Shown here one piece after another: positions 1 through 17,260 of a stretch of 64,000 bases of DNA. Below the pieces are notes generated by a model. The model was given only the letters and a program-made list of their open reading frames with translations, had not been told where the DNA came from and did not search any database. The stretch is taken from NCBI GenBank assembly GCA_949752745.1, contig OX457031.1, positions 21,200,199 through 21,264,198 on the forward strand, in the 5' to 3' direction. Both the position numbers and the translations under genes were made by a program. The stretch is from Protula sp. h YS-2021. Lineage: Eukaryota > Annelida > Polychaeta > Sabellida > Serpulidae. Position 1 is the stretch's first letter. Each line of letters opens with the position of its first letter.

Positions 1-1149
1 TGCAGACCTAAAATACCCTATCTTCCTTTTTGTTTCACTTTCCCATGTTTATACTCTGTAACATATTGCCAAATATATGTAAATTTGGCCACTTACTCTA
101 GAGTTATATCATCTTTCTTATCTGCACTTAGGGAACTTCTTAGTAATGACATATTACTATTACTTTAATTTTTTCTTTGCAGTCATTTTCATGCCAAACT
201 ATCTTCCGGTATTGTTGACTATGTTCACTAATTTCTGGAGCCCGTAGGCAATTCTGTTGTCAAAACACTGTATTCCTGGTATCTTATGCTCTGTTCACAC
301 TGCTGCAGCTTTGCCAAGGATTAGCTTAACTGATCTTGAGCAAATCAGCAGTAAAATAAGTTCCCAATATCAACTTACACGATTCCGCAATTTAACCTTT
401 GATCATTCGTCCTTCATGCATGAAGTAAGCATGTATATACAAGTAGACAAGATTACCTTAGATGATGATAAATACCATAAGAAATGGGGATCTTGGTTCA
501 TCATGGATAATGAAAAAAAATTAAAAATTAAAAAGATGGATCTTGCTTTCTGTCGTTGTCTTTTTAATTCATACATACATTAGTCAAACCATATGCACGC
601 TCCAAAAAGCCCCATGACACTTCTGCATACTTATTGTATTCTATGTCTATTTCTTTTATTCTAAATGTGTACTACATCGTAGATGTAATTGAATTTATAA
701 ACATTAGTTAGAATAATTGCATTATTGTGTGGGTGCTGAGACACCTGTGTAAACTGTATGTTGCAAAAGGTTGCTGAAAGGTGTTTGGTGTAAATGTGTG
801 AGTGAATGATGTGACATACAATGTCTTCTTACTCAGGAAAAATAAAAAACTTACACGATGTGGTTTTGTTAATCTAAAGAAAAACAGCAGTATGCATGCT
901 CATCGAATTTGCATAGCGAAGCTGAAATTTTCGGTATTCTTATGACGTAACACTTAAGAGTAATGTCTTATTCTGAAGCACATACCGTAAGATGCTCAAA
1001 ATAAATCTACAGTATGAAAAGGAATAGATTTAGACTGGTCAGAGTTAGTTAAACCTGCTTTCACTAGCTCGAAAAATGATCTACTAATATACAGTGTGAA
1101 AAGAGAATTAGATATGTATATATTTGTCCACCAAAGCTTCATTTATATC
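1..1149. other. AT-rich noncoding sequence
   Basis: A 108-codon open frame at 257-583 has no recognisable domain, a low-complexity AT-rich composition and no splice-linked partner that I can find. I see nothing else. Confidence 0.4.
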
Positions 1150-2640
1150 GAATTGTTGCGTATTTATGGTCCGACCTGACTATTTTTGAAAGGACTTGAT
1201 TGCCTTCTGCCTGTCTGTTCGTCACGCCTTTCTTGGGAACAACATTTGGACAAATTACCATGATCGAGATTCTGCAATGCGCAGAAAATAGATTTCAGGT
1301 TCGATTTTAGTGAATTTGAGTGGTCATTCAAGGTCTGGATTACGCCTTAAATATTTGCCTAAACATTGTCATACGGGTGGACTTGTAAGCACGAATAGCA
1401 AAAGCACGTAAACGGATTATGATGAAATTTGGTGTTTGTATTTATGTGAAAGATCTCTTGTGCAGATTAGATTTTGGTAGAGTTTAGTGGTCATTCAAGG
1501 TTACCCAATGTACATTGAATTTTTACTTTTTAATGCGTAATGGTGGTTCTTATGTATTTTGTGAATTTGCCAAAGTATATGATGCATATGAACAGATTCT
1601 GAGGATATTCGGTGTGAGTATTCACATAGATACACTCATGATGATTAGATATAAGTGACATTGAGAGACCCTTCAGAGTTACTTATGAGTTTTGATTTTT
1701 ATTTTAACAGCATAGTAAAGGTAGATTTTGCGTCTTGTGAACACGATTCCGTCGAGTATGTAAAGGGATGTTAATGAGAATCGATGTGAGAGTTTACATG
1801 GGGGACTATCTCGTACAGGTAAGATTTTCAAGATCTCAAGAGGTCACTCAGGTTCAACTCTTTGCTTTGAATTCTTACCATTCAGAGCTGCCGTATTTAC
1901 GCATCTCTTCTTGTAAACCCGATTTTACTGATTAGATTTCGTGGTTTCTCATGACTTTCCAAGATCAACTCTAAAATTTTCACTGTCGTATGTAATAGAC
2001 TACGTATCATATGAATTTAGGATTCAAGCAAATCTGTTCTCAGATGTGATTTAACTCGATTTAAGAGTTCATATAGATGACCTGTTGGGTACGTTGTTTT
2101 TCACTTTTAAACCTTGAATCTTCCAATTTTTGGGCCTTGCGAGAATAATTCGACTGATTCCTGTGAACAGCCTTCACTGAAAAAGATTGTGCATGGATGA
2201 ATAATCCCTCAAACGGACTCAAAGTTAACTTTGAGAGGAAGGTAACTCAAGGTCATTTCTCAACCTTTCAATTTTTACTTTAATACTGGCATTCATTTGT
2301 GCATATGATTTTGCAAAAGGCTGGGAACGGTTTTTGATAAAGCTCCCTATAAGTATTTTACATGACCTATCGGAACGAACATGTTTGATGTCTTTGAATG
2401 GTCACTAAAGGCATTGCTAAATTCCGAGCTTCAAATTCTAACATTGTAGTATACCGTTTATGCTATTATGACAAAACGAAGAGATCCTTGATTTTGAGTG
2501 AAAATCTCACATCCAACAACCCCATTCAAGCCCTTTATGGGAATATTTCCCAGCTCATTTACAAGCATTTTTGTTGTTACTTTTATTAAAAAATAATAGG
2601 TTTTTTTAACTGACTTCAAAGAAATTTTTCTCAAACCCAC
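1150..2640 (-). repeat. Decayed ~170-base tandem array, probably an old helentron-like element
   Basis: Starts with GCCTGTCTGTTCGTCACGCC, a worn version of the inverse ACGG tract. TGGTCATTCAAGGT-type blocks recur near 1321, 1489, 1843, 2250 and 2398, with a worn one near 1673. The orientation would be opposite to the element at 7327-8404. Copies are strongly diverged. Confidence 0.5.
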
Positions 2641-5450
2641 TGCAAATGCTGAAATACTACAAATAATAAATATGTATATTTGGTATTAAAACAGACACAT
2701 GAGGAGTAAGTTAATAAGTTCCCTTATTACGCAAGAATTCAGCATTGCTCAGAGCTCAAATTAAATGAAAATATAGCTTCTTAAATATTATCGGAATGCT
2801 ATATTGATCACCAGATTTTAGCATCTTCTTCTTGACACATGATGAAGAGAGTATTGAACAGAAAATGCTCTAAAGAAGTAAACTACATATGGATCCACAT
2901 TATCAAACTGCGCATCTGCAGATTATCGTTAGAAATACTTGCAGTAAAGGTTGAGATATAGGCAAACTAGCACACTTGTATTGTGGCACACATGGCACAT
3001 TTGGAGCCAAATCGAGGTAATTTTTAACTACATCGAAGAACTTTATAACGGAAATCACATTCGCAACACTGCAATGAACTTCGGTAAAAAAACGCATGTA
3101 ATGAGCTTCATAAAAACTGAAAATAGTGGCATGTACAACTGTTATCATCCATAATCAAATTTGCTTAATGAGCATCAATGTCACAAATAAAACACAAAAA
3201 TGTATACTAAATTTAACAATTTCTTAGATATACCCGTCAGTCAGTTGGAAGTCAGCACCTATGCATACGTTCTGTGATCGTGCTAAAATTTTGTTACTTT
3301 ATGGACTGCACCTTGTGTCTGCCAGTTGTAAAAACCTAAAAGTAGAAGTATAAGAGAAATAAAAGGGTAATGTAATGTTTGCCAGTCGAACAGACAAATG
3401 GATTGACAGACGACACCTCGATATATCCTTCAAGCTGTATTGAGGTTTTAGCCCCCAAAACTATGAATGTAAATGACACAATCAGCGAAAACTAAATTTT
3501 TGATAGCATCGGCGTTTGTGTTAATACACAAAAATCCGGTTTGAAAGATCAGTTTCATACCACCATAAACTAATATTTTCGTAATTCGTGGTATTCAGCA
3601 GCTATTTACCGCGTGTTAGTTTGAACTCTGATGGCCACATCACATTATAACCTTTAATAAAGTTTCTGTAATTCAAGAAGCGGTTTTAAAGAAAATTGCA
3701 CGCTTTGGGCTTTAGATCCTTTTTAGAAAAAATGGTACGCACGTAGAGAATGCTCCGAAATAATTTTATGTTGGCAAACCTTACACTGTATTAATGACAG
3801 CAATTCAAAGCCAATCATTCGCATTTAAAAGAGCCTTGAATAATCATAATAAATACACACGTGAAATGATTGCAGCTAACATTACAAAAGAGGCAGAGAT
3901 TTGAAAAGTTACTAGAGTTTTTGCCTCACATAACACCACATGAACACGGCAATTTAAGATAAACCACAGGCAGTTAAGGGAGTCATTCTGTGTTCCGTGC
4001 TAAAAAAGGCTTCACATTAATTCAAATTTCTTAAATTCTGCTTGCTGTAACGTACACTTGCGCTAATTTTTACACCCTCCTCAAGCTGGTCTGGGTAATA
4101 TTCAGAGACCCTTGAAAGTTATCAGTTATGCTGCAAAAAAGACACCGCTGGTATTTTAACACTTGACAAGCCTTTGACTTGCAAGAGTTATATGAATTTG
4201 TGCGAGCAACCGTTCGTCCTTTTTTTCTTCTTGACAGTTTTTCCGATTTTTTGTGTCTTCTTCTTCTCTGACACTATGGGCCCTACGACCATGAAACTTG
4301 GGGCTTATGAAGAGCTTGATCTGAACGTGTACATGCCACTTTTTATTTTCGTCTTCGATTTAGTTTTCTTTGTTAAAACGACATGTGAAAAGAGTGTATT
4401 TTTGCAAGTAAATGTAGAGCATTTAACGCACATCACAGAACACAGTTGCAGAGCTTTGTGCGAGCTCTCACTGCGTAAATAGATAACACGGCGTATGCCT
4501 GCTCAGACAATAAAACCTTAAGCCAACAAAAACCAAACACTACTTGGCTTAAAGGACGTATTCAAGCTGTGTTGTTTGCAATATATTATTTGAGAAATAA
4601 CCCATTGAAGGAAGTTTTTTTGCACTTTAATTTTTGTCAAGTGTTTAACATTTCGCTAGCGAAATAAGGTTCTAGTTTTGTTTGAATTAGTTTTAAAAGT
4701 TCCTTCCAATAACATTTTTGTGGCTATTTTGTGGGTCTTGTATGACCGCCATAAGCCGGATATATGTCCACCTGAATCCTTTGTTTCAAATAAGCAATGC
4801 TGTTGCTAGGAAAAGAAAAATAAAAAGCTCGGCTGGAACTGTGAGGCAGTTGTTTGTCCGCTACCAAAGCTGAAACCAAGGGATGCCTCTGTTTTGGGAC
4901 CATCTGCGTCGAAAGTTCGAATAAATGGCGATGGAAATTGCTTTTTCAGGTCAACAAGCCATGTCCTGACAGGTTCCAAAAATAGCAACACGGAACGCGA
5001 AAAGTAGTGGCAGAATATATAGAGGAATATGATGAGCTATTTTCCAATATTGGTAATTGTGAAAACTGCTTTGAAAAAAGTTAAGTGGGTACACCTGGTG
5101 TCTGGGCAACGGAAAATGAAATTTTAGCCACCGCGTCGATGTTGAGTACTGATATATAGTGGTATATTCACCATGCGGTTCCGATTCGGTAGGCAACCGC
5201 ACGTACAAGTGGCCCACGTATAAGGCCCATATTGTGCACGTCTGAAGCCCCTCGGAAAATTGAGAAAATCTGCACAGAACATATGTCTGTCAAATATGGG
5301 TGAACATTACACCCCAGTCTACGAACTGTAAAACGCCAGTAAGGCCAGAGTTGTGTTTATGTGTAGGTTTTCTTGTTTGCATGTGTGTGGTAAAAATTGA
5401 TTTGTTTTTATGTGTGATGAAAGTATGAATAAACCGAAAATTAATAAAAT
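2641..5450. other. Noncoding stretch
   Basis: AT-rich. Short open frames (for example 4174-4482, Phe-rich) show no domain or supporting splice pattern. Confidence 0.4.
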
Positions 5451-5494
5451 TTATTGCATTTTATTTCTAGTTTAGAAAAATAAAAAAAGTAGCG

Positions 5495-5625
5495 GGGACC
5501 ATCTGTCCTAGGACCATTGGTCCCCGGGGGGCCATATTTCCTAAAAGGGGACCAGATTTCCTAAGGACCAGTGGTCCGGGGGGTTCAGTGGTCCTGGAAG
5601 ATCATTCGTCCTGTCACACCGGTAA
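5495..5625 (+). repeat. Cluster of GGACCA/TGGTCC dyads
   Basis: GGACCATTGGTCC (5511-5523) and GGACCAGTGGTCC (5565-5577) are near-perfect dyads, among further GGACCA, TGGTCC and GTCCT words in a GC-rich island within AT-rich DNA. Confidence 0.75.
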
Positions 5626-5639
5626 CGAAAGCAGGATAT

Positions 5640-7320
5640 GTATGAAGTCAGTTTTCATGAGCATTTGCAAAAGCAGGCGGGAAAAACTTGCACTCTCCTG
5701 AAATCCCTATATTTTTCGTTCTCATTGTCGTCCGTTTTCGAAGCGATTTCTCATGTTTTCCATTCTGATGAGATCGTTGTTTTGTTATCCTGACGTCTTT
5801 ACAATGTCAATTTTCCGACGTGTATGTGCCGTTGCAAAAAAGACGCTGATTGGATATCGGAAAAATTTGGTTCTGGTTGCGACTCAAAGCAACGCCTTAA
5901 CAACGTTACTTATCAAATGTTTATTTAATGTCCTGTCGCGACCAACCACAACCATATTACAATCAGATTCAATATTGGTCCTAAGCTAAAATAGACGTTG
6001 GATCGGCGTCGGAATGTTCACTGGGAATTGTACCATTTAAATCGTGTTCCTAATACAACAGGTTGAAAATAAAAAAGAATAAATTTAACATGTTTCACGA
6101 GAATTCTTTCACATAAATTGTTTATTTTTCAAGAATTGAAATAGACTTTACTAACGCCATTCAACAGAATTCGAAGTCGTGTGCATCGCAAAAAGTAAAA
6201 TGGTTATGAGACCGGTTATAACAACATTGCGCTGGTACCGATATGACTTTGTCGAACCAGTCAAACTTTTCGATATTTTAGGGCATTGATTATATTGACA
6301 TATCGTTTATAGTGACAATTTCTCTGTGCCAACCATATCGTTATAACCAGGTTTGCACCATCTAAAGTTTCACATTCCACCTCATTGCAATACCGGAAAT
6401 TTGTCCGTTATCATTGTTGCCGCCCCCTCCCCGTTTCTGTGTGTGTGTTGGGGGGGGGGATGTAAGAGGGTTATGAGAACAAGTTACTTAATGGTACCTT
6501 GGAGTTATCAGCATTATTATTAAACGATATACGATGAATATTTTATGGAATGAATACATTATTCCCCAGGTTTTTTATAATATTTTTTTCAAGTGAGAAG
6601 TGGTTGAAAAAATTCATTTGTCATCCTTGATGGTTCAATGTGGGTAGCAAAAAAGTTATAACATCAATATGATATGATGCATTTGAATGGAAGCTTATTA
6701 CGTGGCCTGTGCGCACTATTAATGTTTTATGGGTGTTGGCTATTTATATAAATATTGTGATTTTTTTCAGATAACTGCAATGTAAGAGTTGGGTGCTTTC
6801 CACGAGAGTTCTCAGACTATTTATCCTAGGCATATGCTACCTTGCACAGTGAATTTATATATACTGAAGTTGTGCAACGTCGCATTATTTTTCAGATTGG
6901 TCAAAAATTGCCAAGATGGAGACTCGTGTCCGGTTGGGGTTTGCGCCTTCAACGATGGCTTTTGTTTTAACCTCATCTGAAAACGGGAAAAAGTAATTGG
7001 AGGACTGAACAGAATTGACAGCTGCAACTAAATGTTTGAAATGCATTATTTTTTTCACTTTTGAGGACCCATGTAGTAGACAATCAGTATTAAAAGGGAC
7101 CACTTTGCGCAAGCATTTTGTTATCTTGTGATTGACTTTCACTGCCGCAAATACAGCAATTTAAAATTGCAATTTTGAAGTCTTTACAGAGATAAATCTG
7201 CGGTTGTACCCACAGGTTGTCCTTAGCAATCCTTCGGTAACAACTAAAATGTCTCGGCTTAGCTGCGAGGTGAAGAATGGATGAAGTACAGATTAGCGGA
7301 CCGACGCACAAGGTAAAAAC
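5640..7320. other. Noncoding stretch
   Basis: No gene seen. A GTGTGTGT plus G-run microsatellite lies near 6438-6460. Confidence 0.4.
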
Positions 7321-7326
7321 AATTGT

Positions 7327-8404
7327 AAACATAGGCTTCAGAGATGCAAAGCCCTCAGCCAGCCTGAACATTCGAAACAAGGAAAATATTAGGTTTGAGG
7401 CCGGTCACAGGCTCATTTCAATCCTTAGCACCGAAAAGAAAAAAAGGGTGGCAGTGCTTTAAGATGAAATTTCAAACTCCAGCTGAGCCACTGTTCTTGG
7501 TCCGATATGACTCATTAACAATAGGGATCTTCACTGCTCCATACAGTAGCTATATCCGAAATATCTTAGTAATTGGTAAAGAATTATAGGCTAGAGAGTG
7601 TTCACAAGCCACATGTTAAGCAAACTTGATAATGGTACAAATAAAAAATTTCCAAGTCCAGCTGAGCCCGCTGTTCTTGTTACGATATGACTCATTAACA
7701 ATAGGGATCTTCACTGCTCCATACAGTAGCTATATCCGAAATATCTTAGTAATTGGTAAAGAATAGCAGGCTATGGAGTGTTCACAGGCCACACGTTGAG
7801 CACACTTGATAATGGTACAAATAAAAAAATTTCCAAGTCCAGCTGAGCCGCTGTCCTTAGTTGGATATGGCTCATAAACAATAGGGAACTTTATTAGTCT
7901 ATATACTAGCTATATCTAAAATATCTTACTAATTGATAAAGAATTGTAGGCTAGCGAGTGTTCACAAGCCACATGTCACCAAACCTGTTATTGGTAGAAA
8001 TGTGCAAATTTCGAAGTCCAGCTGAGCCACTGTACTTTCTCGGATATGGCTCATATACAATAGGGATCTTCATTGCTCCATATAGTAGCTATATCCGCAA
8101 TATCGTAGTAATTGGTAAACAACTGTAGGCTAGAGAGTGTTCACAAACCACAGGTTAAGCAAACTTGATTATGGTACAAATAAGAAAATTTCCAAGTCCA
8201 GCTGAGCCACTGTCCTTGGTCGGATATGGCTCAAAAACAATAGGGATCTTCATTGGTCCATATACAAGCTATATTTAAAATATCTAAGCGATTGGCAAAA
8301 AATTGTAGGCTAGAGCGTGTTCACAAGGTAAGTGTTAACGGACGGACAGACGGACGGACGGACACGGCCATAGCAATAGCCTTCAGCCAATATTGGCTGA
8401 GGGC
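7327..8404 (+). mobile_element. Helentron-like (pearl/HINE type) nonautonomous element A
   Basis: Left region AAACATAGGCTTCAGAGATG, then GCCCTCAGCCA (7351-7361). Core of five ~180-base tandem units (CCAAGTCCAGCTGAGCC block at about 7470, 7653, 7834, 8011 and 8192). An ACGGACGGACAG tract follows at 8338-8365, then a 3' hairpin at 8379-8404 whose last 11 bases, TGGCTGAGGGC, are the exact inverse of the left end. Established: bivalve pearl elements and HINEs share this plan. No open frame for a Rep/helicase is present. It ends right beside the actin polyadenylation site. Confidence 0.75.
7464..8330 (+). repeat. Core tandem repeat of element A, five ~180-base units
   Basis: Each unit has AATTTC(C)AA then GTCCAGCTGAGCC, TCATTAACAATAGGGATCTT, a CTATATCCGAAATATC block and TAGGCTA..GAGTGTTCACA. 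Units 1 and 2 are closest; later ones are more diverged. Confidence 0.92.
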
Positions 8405-8441
8405 TAATAAAAATGAGATCTAACGTTGGTTTTAATATTTT

Positions 8442-8447
8442 TTTATT
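8442..8447 (-). terminator. Actin polyadenylation signal
   Basis: AATAAA on the minus strand about 200 bases after the actin stop codon, the first such hexamer downstream. The cleavage site would fall at about 8420-8430, within about 25 bases of the hairpin end of the repeat element that ends at 8404. Confidence 0.6.
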
Positions 8448-8647
8448 TGATATTTTTAAACATATTTAAAGTGCAATTTGAAACGATAGAAAATATTTGC
8501 CAGCAAGAGTGAATGAGCATTACAGTTCTACTATGCTAGATTTTCCACAATTTCAGCTTCAAACTTATTTGATTCCTCTCCACTAGAAATTCTACATAAC
8601 AGAAAACGAGCAAATGTCCAACAAAAAAAAAGAAGCCAGGCAAGAAT

Positions 8648-12767
<4,120 letters not shown>

Positions 12768-13320
12768 CTATAAAAACAAAAAAGGCAGAGATTTAGTAAG
12801 AGTGCTCTAATGGCAGTATTTACTAAACAAACCCCCTTTTAAAGTAACTTTGGGAAAACATGAGCAAACTTTTTATTCGTTTCTGAGATCAAAGCCCAAA
12901 TACGTTGATAAAAGTTTCAGAATTATGCTGGTATTTTCAAAAAAAAATACCCTGGTAGATTTTAAACGTTCGAAACAAACTCAGACATGGCAAAGGAGTG
13001 AAACTATCCACGCTGCGCATTATATTTCAGAATTTTTTCACGCCCAATTCAGAACCACCCCTCCCCTGCCCATTGAGAAATTACAAATAAACCCACAGAC
13101 TCTAGTTTACTTCATTTTCTCCATTCCGATCACAAGTGGATTAGTAGAACTTGGTGCATTTAAAATAGGTTCTTTCACGCACCATGCAATAAACTGGTTT
13201 GCTCTTTTTCCACGTTTGGTAGGAGTAAAACCTCAGTTTTATTTATGGTAATATAAATTGTCCGCACTCTTTCGGACATTCAGTGAATTCCGCATATCAA
13301 AATAATCAAAGAAACCTTAC

Positions 13321-13353
13321 CTTGTGTTAACTGTTAACAATCTGTGAATGGTA
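13321..13353 (-). other. Probable untranslated first exon of actin
   Basis: A GTAAGG donor follows base 13321 on the minus strand, and a TATA box lies about 30 bases before the proposed start at about 13353. Animal actin genes commonly have a short noncoding first exon spliced just upstream of the ATG, and an acceptor exists at 12759. The transcription start is inferred from TATA spacing only. Confidence 0.5.
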
Positions 13354-13379
13354 TGCATGGAGGGAGACGACAGCGTTTC

Positions 13380-13386
13380 TTTTATA
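13380..13386 (-). promoter_or_regulatory. TATA box of the actin promoter
   Basis: The minus strand reads GCATATAAAAG here, with TATAAAA at 13386-13380. It lies some 650 bases upstream of the actin ATG and about 60 upstream of the 5' splice donor at 13320, as expected for a promoter with an untranslated first exon. Confidence 0.55.
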
Positions 13387-13589
13387 TGCTGGACGCATTT
13401 CAAGTTAAGCATGAAAGGAACGACTGACCAGCAGACCGACAACTTCCGTTTGGGCTGTTCCTCTAGCGAGTGAAACACCATGACTGAAGTACATGCAGTA
13501 TGTATGGGATAACTGCTGAGAATCAAATGACACGGAGGAAATGATCGAAGACAATTCGTATCAGCAGGTGTGATTTTTTCCAATATAAT

Positions 13590-15104
13590 GCATATTTACA
13601 TTATCCCATTTTAAAACCCTATTGAAAAAATAGCTTCAGATTTCGACAGTCGAATGGATATGTCTTCGGGCAATTTTATTTCATGTCGCCCTGGCATGCT
13701 GGTCTGTACATAGACGTTCTGTCCTGATATAACTAATGATAACGCACATATATTGTTATGGGGTGAAACATATGCTGACTACTGCAACACAAACCACATG
13801 GCCATCGTATAGCTAACATATGTTGCACATGTGTTCGCCATATTCTTGACAATGTGTCCATCAACCTGTGTTCACAGTCACAACCAAATGCTGAATAACA
13901 CGTCAACAATCTATGGTAGCTGCAGTTCCACCATATGGCAACCACATGGTCGCCATATTAAAAAATTCATAAATTTCCAAACTTGCCCCGAATAACACAT
14001 ATAGGTTAACCATTGCGAACCGAATTACCACATCCTTTTGCAATGTAAATAGATAAACATGGGGCAAAACATATGTCTAACATTTGCTTACGATATCGTG
14101 TCGTTGTGTGGCTGAGAAACAAGAGGCCTATTCTTAAGAAAAAAATGGAAGATTTCACATATGTGGTAAATATAATGATTGGCGTCCCTTTGTATCCTTA
14201 AACATGTGAATGCATTTAAAGACCAATTAAAATGAAATTCCCACAGTTTTGTTTGTTTGTGGTCTTCTGATTGCAGGCGTGGATCTCGCGTTCATTTTTT
14301 ATATACTCTCATTTGATCACCTTACTTCATAAAATTTCCAAAAGTAATTTATATTCTGGAAAAGCCCCATGTCCAACAGTGCCTCTGATATATAACTAAA
14401 TTCTTGACCATATAAGGTCACAATTTAGGAGGCTTGTTTTTTCTGTACTCCTCGACAGCACTAGCCATAAAACTGAATGGAACCATCAGAGCATGTTTCA
14501 CTAATAATTAGAAATATTTATTCTGATTTACGGAACTATTAGACTTAGTTTATGTTGACGCTAATTTCAGCTAGAAATTTGGAATAATCTAGATTTCAGC
14601 AAAAAAAGAAATCGAAAAATAAAAGTAATGAATCGAAACCCGAAAACATCTTTTACGCCAAAATCCCCACACAAAGATCATCCTGGAATTCAGACAACCC
14701 AAAAAATATGACCACTTTTCGTTAGTTCCTTCCTAGTTCTATCCAAGTAAAGAGAATCTTAGAAATAAGACCATCCCCAATTAAGACCATTTTGATCAAT
14801 ACCCAAGGCTGGTCTTAGTTTCATGAGTCTGGTCTTGATGATTTTTAGAAGAGATTTAGAAAAATTGCTAGTTTTTTATTTGGAGGACGGGGGGAAGGGA
14901 GAAAGTCGACAAGAAGGGGTCAGTACCACATCTTCTGACCCTGTTATGTTAATGGTTCGATGCCAACCCCCACCAATTTTCTTCAGTCTACCCAACCTCG
15001 CTAAACCTTTGCGCAGACGTTGCAATAACCTATTTGCTTCAGAACTTGTGAGGCGAGGTCAGCACAACCCGCTCGTCCTTCTCAAGCTCATCCTCAAACA
15101 TTTC
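13590..15104. other. Noncoding stretch upstream of actin
   Basis: No exon recognised. The ORF at 14823-15113 has no recognisable domain and overlaps the start of the inverted-repeat element. Confidence 0.4.
14408..14417. promoter_or_regulatory. CArG box candidate (SRF site)
   Basis: CCATATAAGG is a perfect match to the serum response factor consensus CC(A/T)6GG, which controls many actin genes. It lies about 1 kb upstream of the actin TATA box. A distance of 1 kb is far for the classic arrangement, and one such match can arise by chance. Confidence 0.3.
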
Positions 15105-15655
15105 CCGGTGTAACAGTATATCTTGTCCCCTGTACAGCCCCCCCCCCCCGGGGAAAGATAGACTAAGCTATCTCCCTCCCCCTCCCCCGAGGGGGAAGCT
15201 GGACTAGTCTATCTCTCCCCACACCTGGTATTTTTTGCTCCCTATTGGTATCACTTTCTAAAAGGAAGCTGGAGGTGAACATACAAGAAAGCGCTTCTTG
15301 GATAATGTGGATGTTATTTGCGATAATCTTAGCGATCAGGAGTATCCGCCTGGGCTCTCTTAAAATGCTGAAAAGGATATTAAGAGAGAAAAAAGGACTT
15401 TCTGATCAAGGACGCCTTTTTTTATATTTTTGTTTAAAATATGTTGAATTTAGCCAAAAATGTAGTTCAGGATAGTTTAATACAGTTTAATTGAGTCCAT
15501 GTATTTACGTGAGCAAATATTCTCAAAACAGATTTACACGCAAAACAAATTGCGGAGGGTGGGGCTAAATATACTGTAGGGGGGAAGATAGCCTAGTATA
15601 GCTTCCCCCAGGGGGGAGCTGTTGGGGGGGGGGGTAAGATAGCCTGTTACACCGG
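15105..15655. mobile_element. 551-base terminal-inverted-repeat element (MITE-like)
   Basis: CCGGTGTAACAG at the left is the exact inverse of CTGTTACACCGG at the right. The match continues inward with few differences over about 26 bases (TATCTT then a C-run). Inside are C/G runs and further GATAG..CTATC dyads. No clear target duplication and no transposase frame. Confidence 0.7.
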
Positions 15656-15659
15656 AGGT

Positions 15660-16828
15660 ATCTTTTTGATTCAGCAGTTTTTCTGGTAGCATTTTTGGTC
15701 CCCAGTGCTATAAATGTTTCCAAGCACCATCACAAACTTTTGGCATGAAAATTCGTCCATTCAGCCTCTGTTTGTTAGCGTCTAGTCAAAGCTTGGTCAA
15801 GACACTGGACAGACCTTGCGATCTGGTGGCGACGAAGAAAGCAAAACAACGTGCAAAGACCTTCTGAAAGGTTGTGACATGGTGAAACGTCCTCACATCC
15901 GCTAGTATAACAAGATTTATTGTTAACGTGAGTCAGTCATGATTAAGATTACTGGCAAGAAAGATAAACCTGTTTTAATCCCATTCAAGCTCTGGACATT
16001 AAAAGGCATAACGGAAAGCACTCAGGGACACTTTATTTAACACTATTGTCTGTCTGGGAAAATGAGTATATATATTTTTGCTTATTAACTTTTTTCTTTA
16101 AATTGTCATGCCAGACGTTATGTGGCTGTGAGCAGTTATCACAGGTCTTTCCGTAACATGTGCTCACCCCTGCGGATTGTTGGGCAAGCCTTAGTCACTG
16201 TAGCAGGTGTTGCCAGTTATTTGAATGACCACAGCTTGTTCTTTTTATGACCCTGTGCCCAATCAGTTTTTAGCCGCCTGTAGGTATACTAGAGGAATTT
16301 ATTTTATGACCTCTCAGCTAAACATTTTAGCTGTGTTTTGAGCAGCCCTGTATGGTTATGGCTAATGTTCTCAGCAGCACGGCGTCCAGGAACATGGGAT
16401 CAAACCTTGTTCTCTGAACAACGTTGCTGTGTAGCCAAGTGTCGCTAGATCAATTGTCGTTGGACCAATTGTAGTGAATTCCTGAACGATAAACCAAACG
16501 AAGCGTGAAACACACGTGTTAGTAAACGAAAGTTAACCGAAGTAATGTTAACATATGCTACACGATAGCAGCGTTTAGGGCATTTGTGTTACGGTTGGCC
16601 AAATAAACCCTTTTAACGTGACATTTTTAATGAGGTTATGGGGTTTATTTCATGATTATAAGATCAACGTACAAAGGAAATAGCACGCTCAGCAGATACG
16701 CAAAGTCGTAATCACCCCTCTTCTAGCATCGAAAACGCCACGCTGCGCCCTACTGGAAATATGCACTTGGCATCCCCATAGCCAGGTAATTACTGCAGAG
16801 AAGTGTGTAAAGGTCATCTAATTTATAA
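15660..16828. other. Noncoding stretch
   Basis: No gene, RNA or clear repeat seen. Confidence 0.4.
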
Positions 16829-17260
16829 GAGAACTAGACCGTTTTCGCTACACTTGGGGTCACAAAAAATACGATTCTGAACTCTTAACCTCTCACATAT
16901 CCTCTTTTAGGCCCAAAGGGCCGAGAATAAGCTCAAAATCGTTCTATCTCTAACCGTTTTCAAGATGATGGTCAACTTCCGGTTTTTTCTTTGATCATGT
17001 CCGAGGAGGTCAGTGTCACCGAGGTACCTCTTGCATATCGTCTCTTAGGCCCAAAGGGTCAAAAATAAGCTCAAAACCGCTCTATCTCTAACCGTTTTCG
17101 AGACAATGGCTCAGTTCCGGTTTTTGACTTTGACCGAGGCACCTATCTCTAACCATTTTCGAGATAATGGTCAACGTCCGTTTTTGACTTTAACCATGTC
17201 CGAGGATGTCAAACGTTCTCTAAGGTCATGGTTAAAAAATGCGGATTTTACGGCGTCTAA
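16829..17260 (+). repeat. ~165-base tandem repeat, copy block 1
   Basis: Starts GACCGTTTTCGCTACACTTG. Units contain AGGCCCAAAGGG(T/C)C, AATAAGCTCAAAA, TATCTCTAACC(G/A)TTTTCG(A)AGA and CTTTGACC. About two and a half units before divergence. Related to 17931-18520. Confidence 0.82.
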
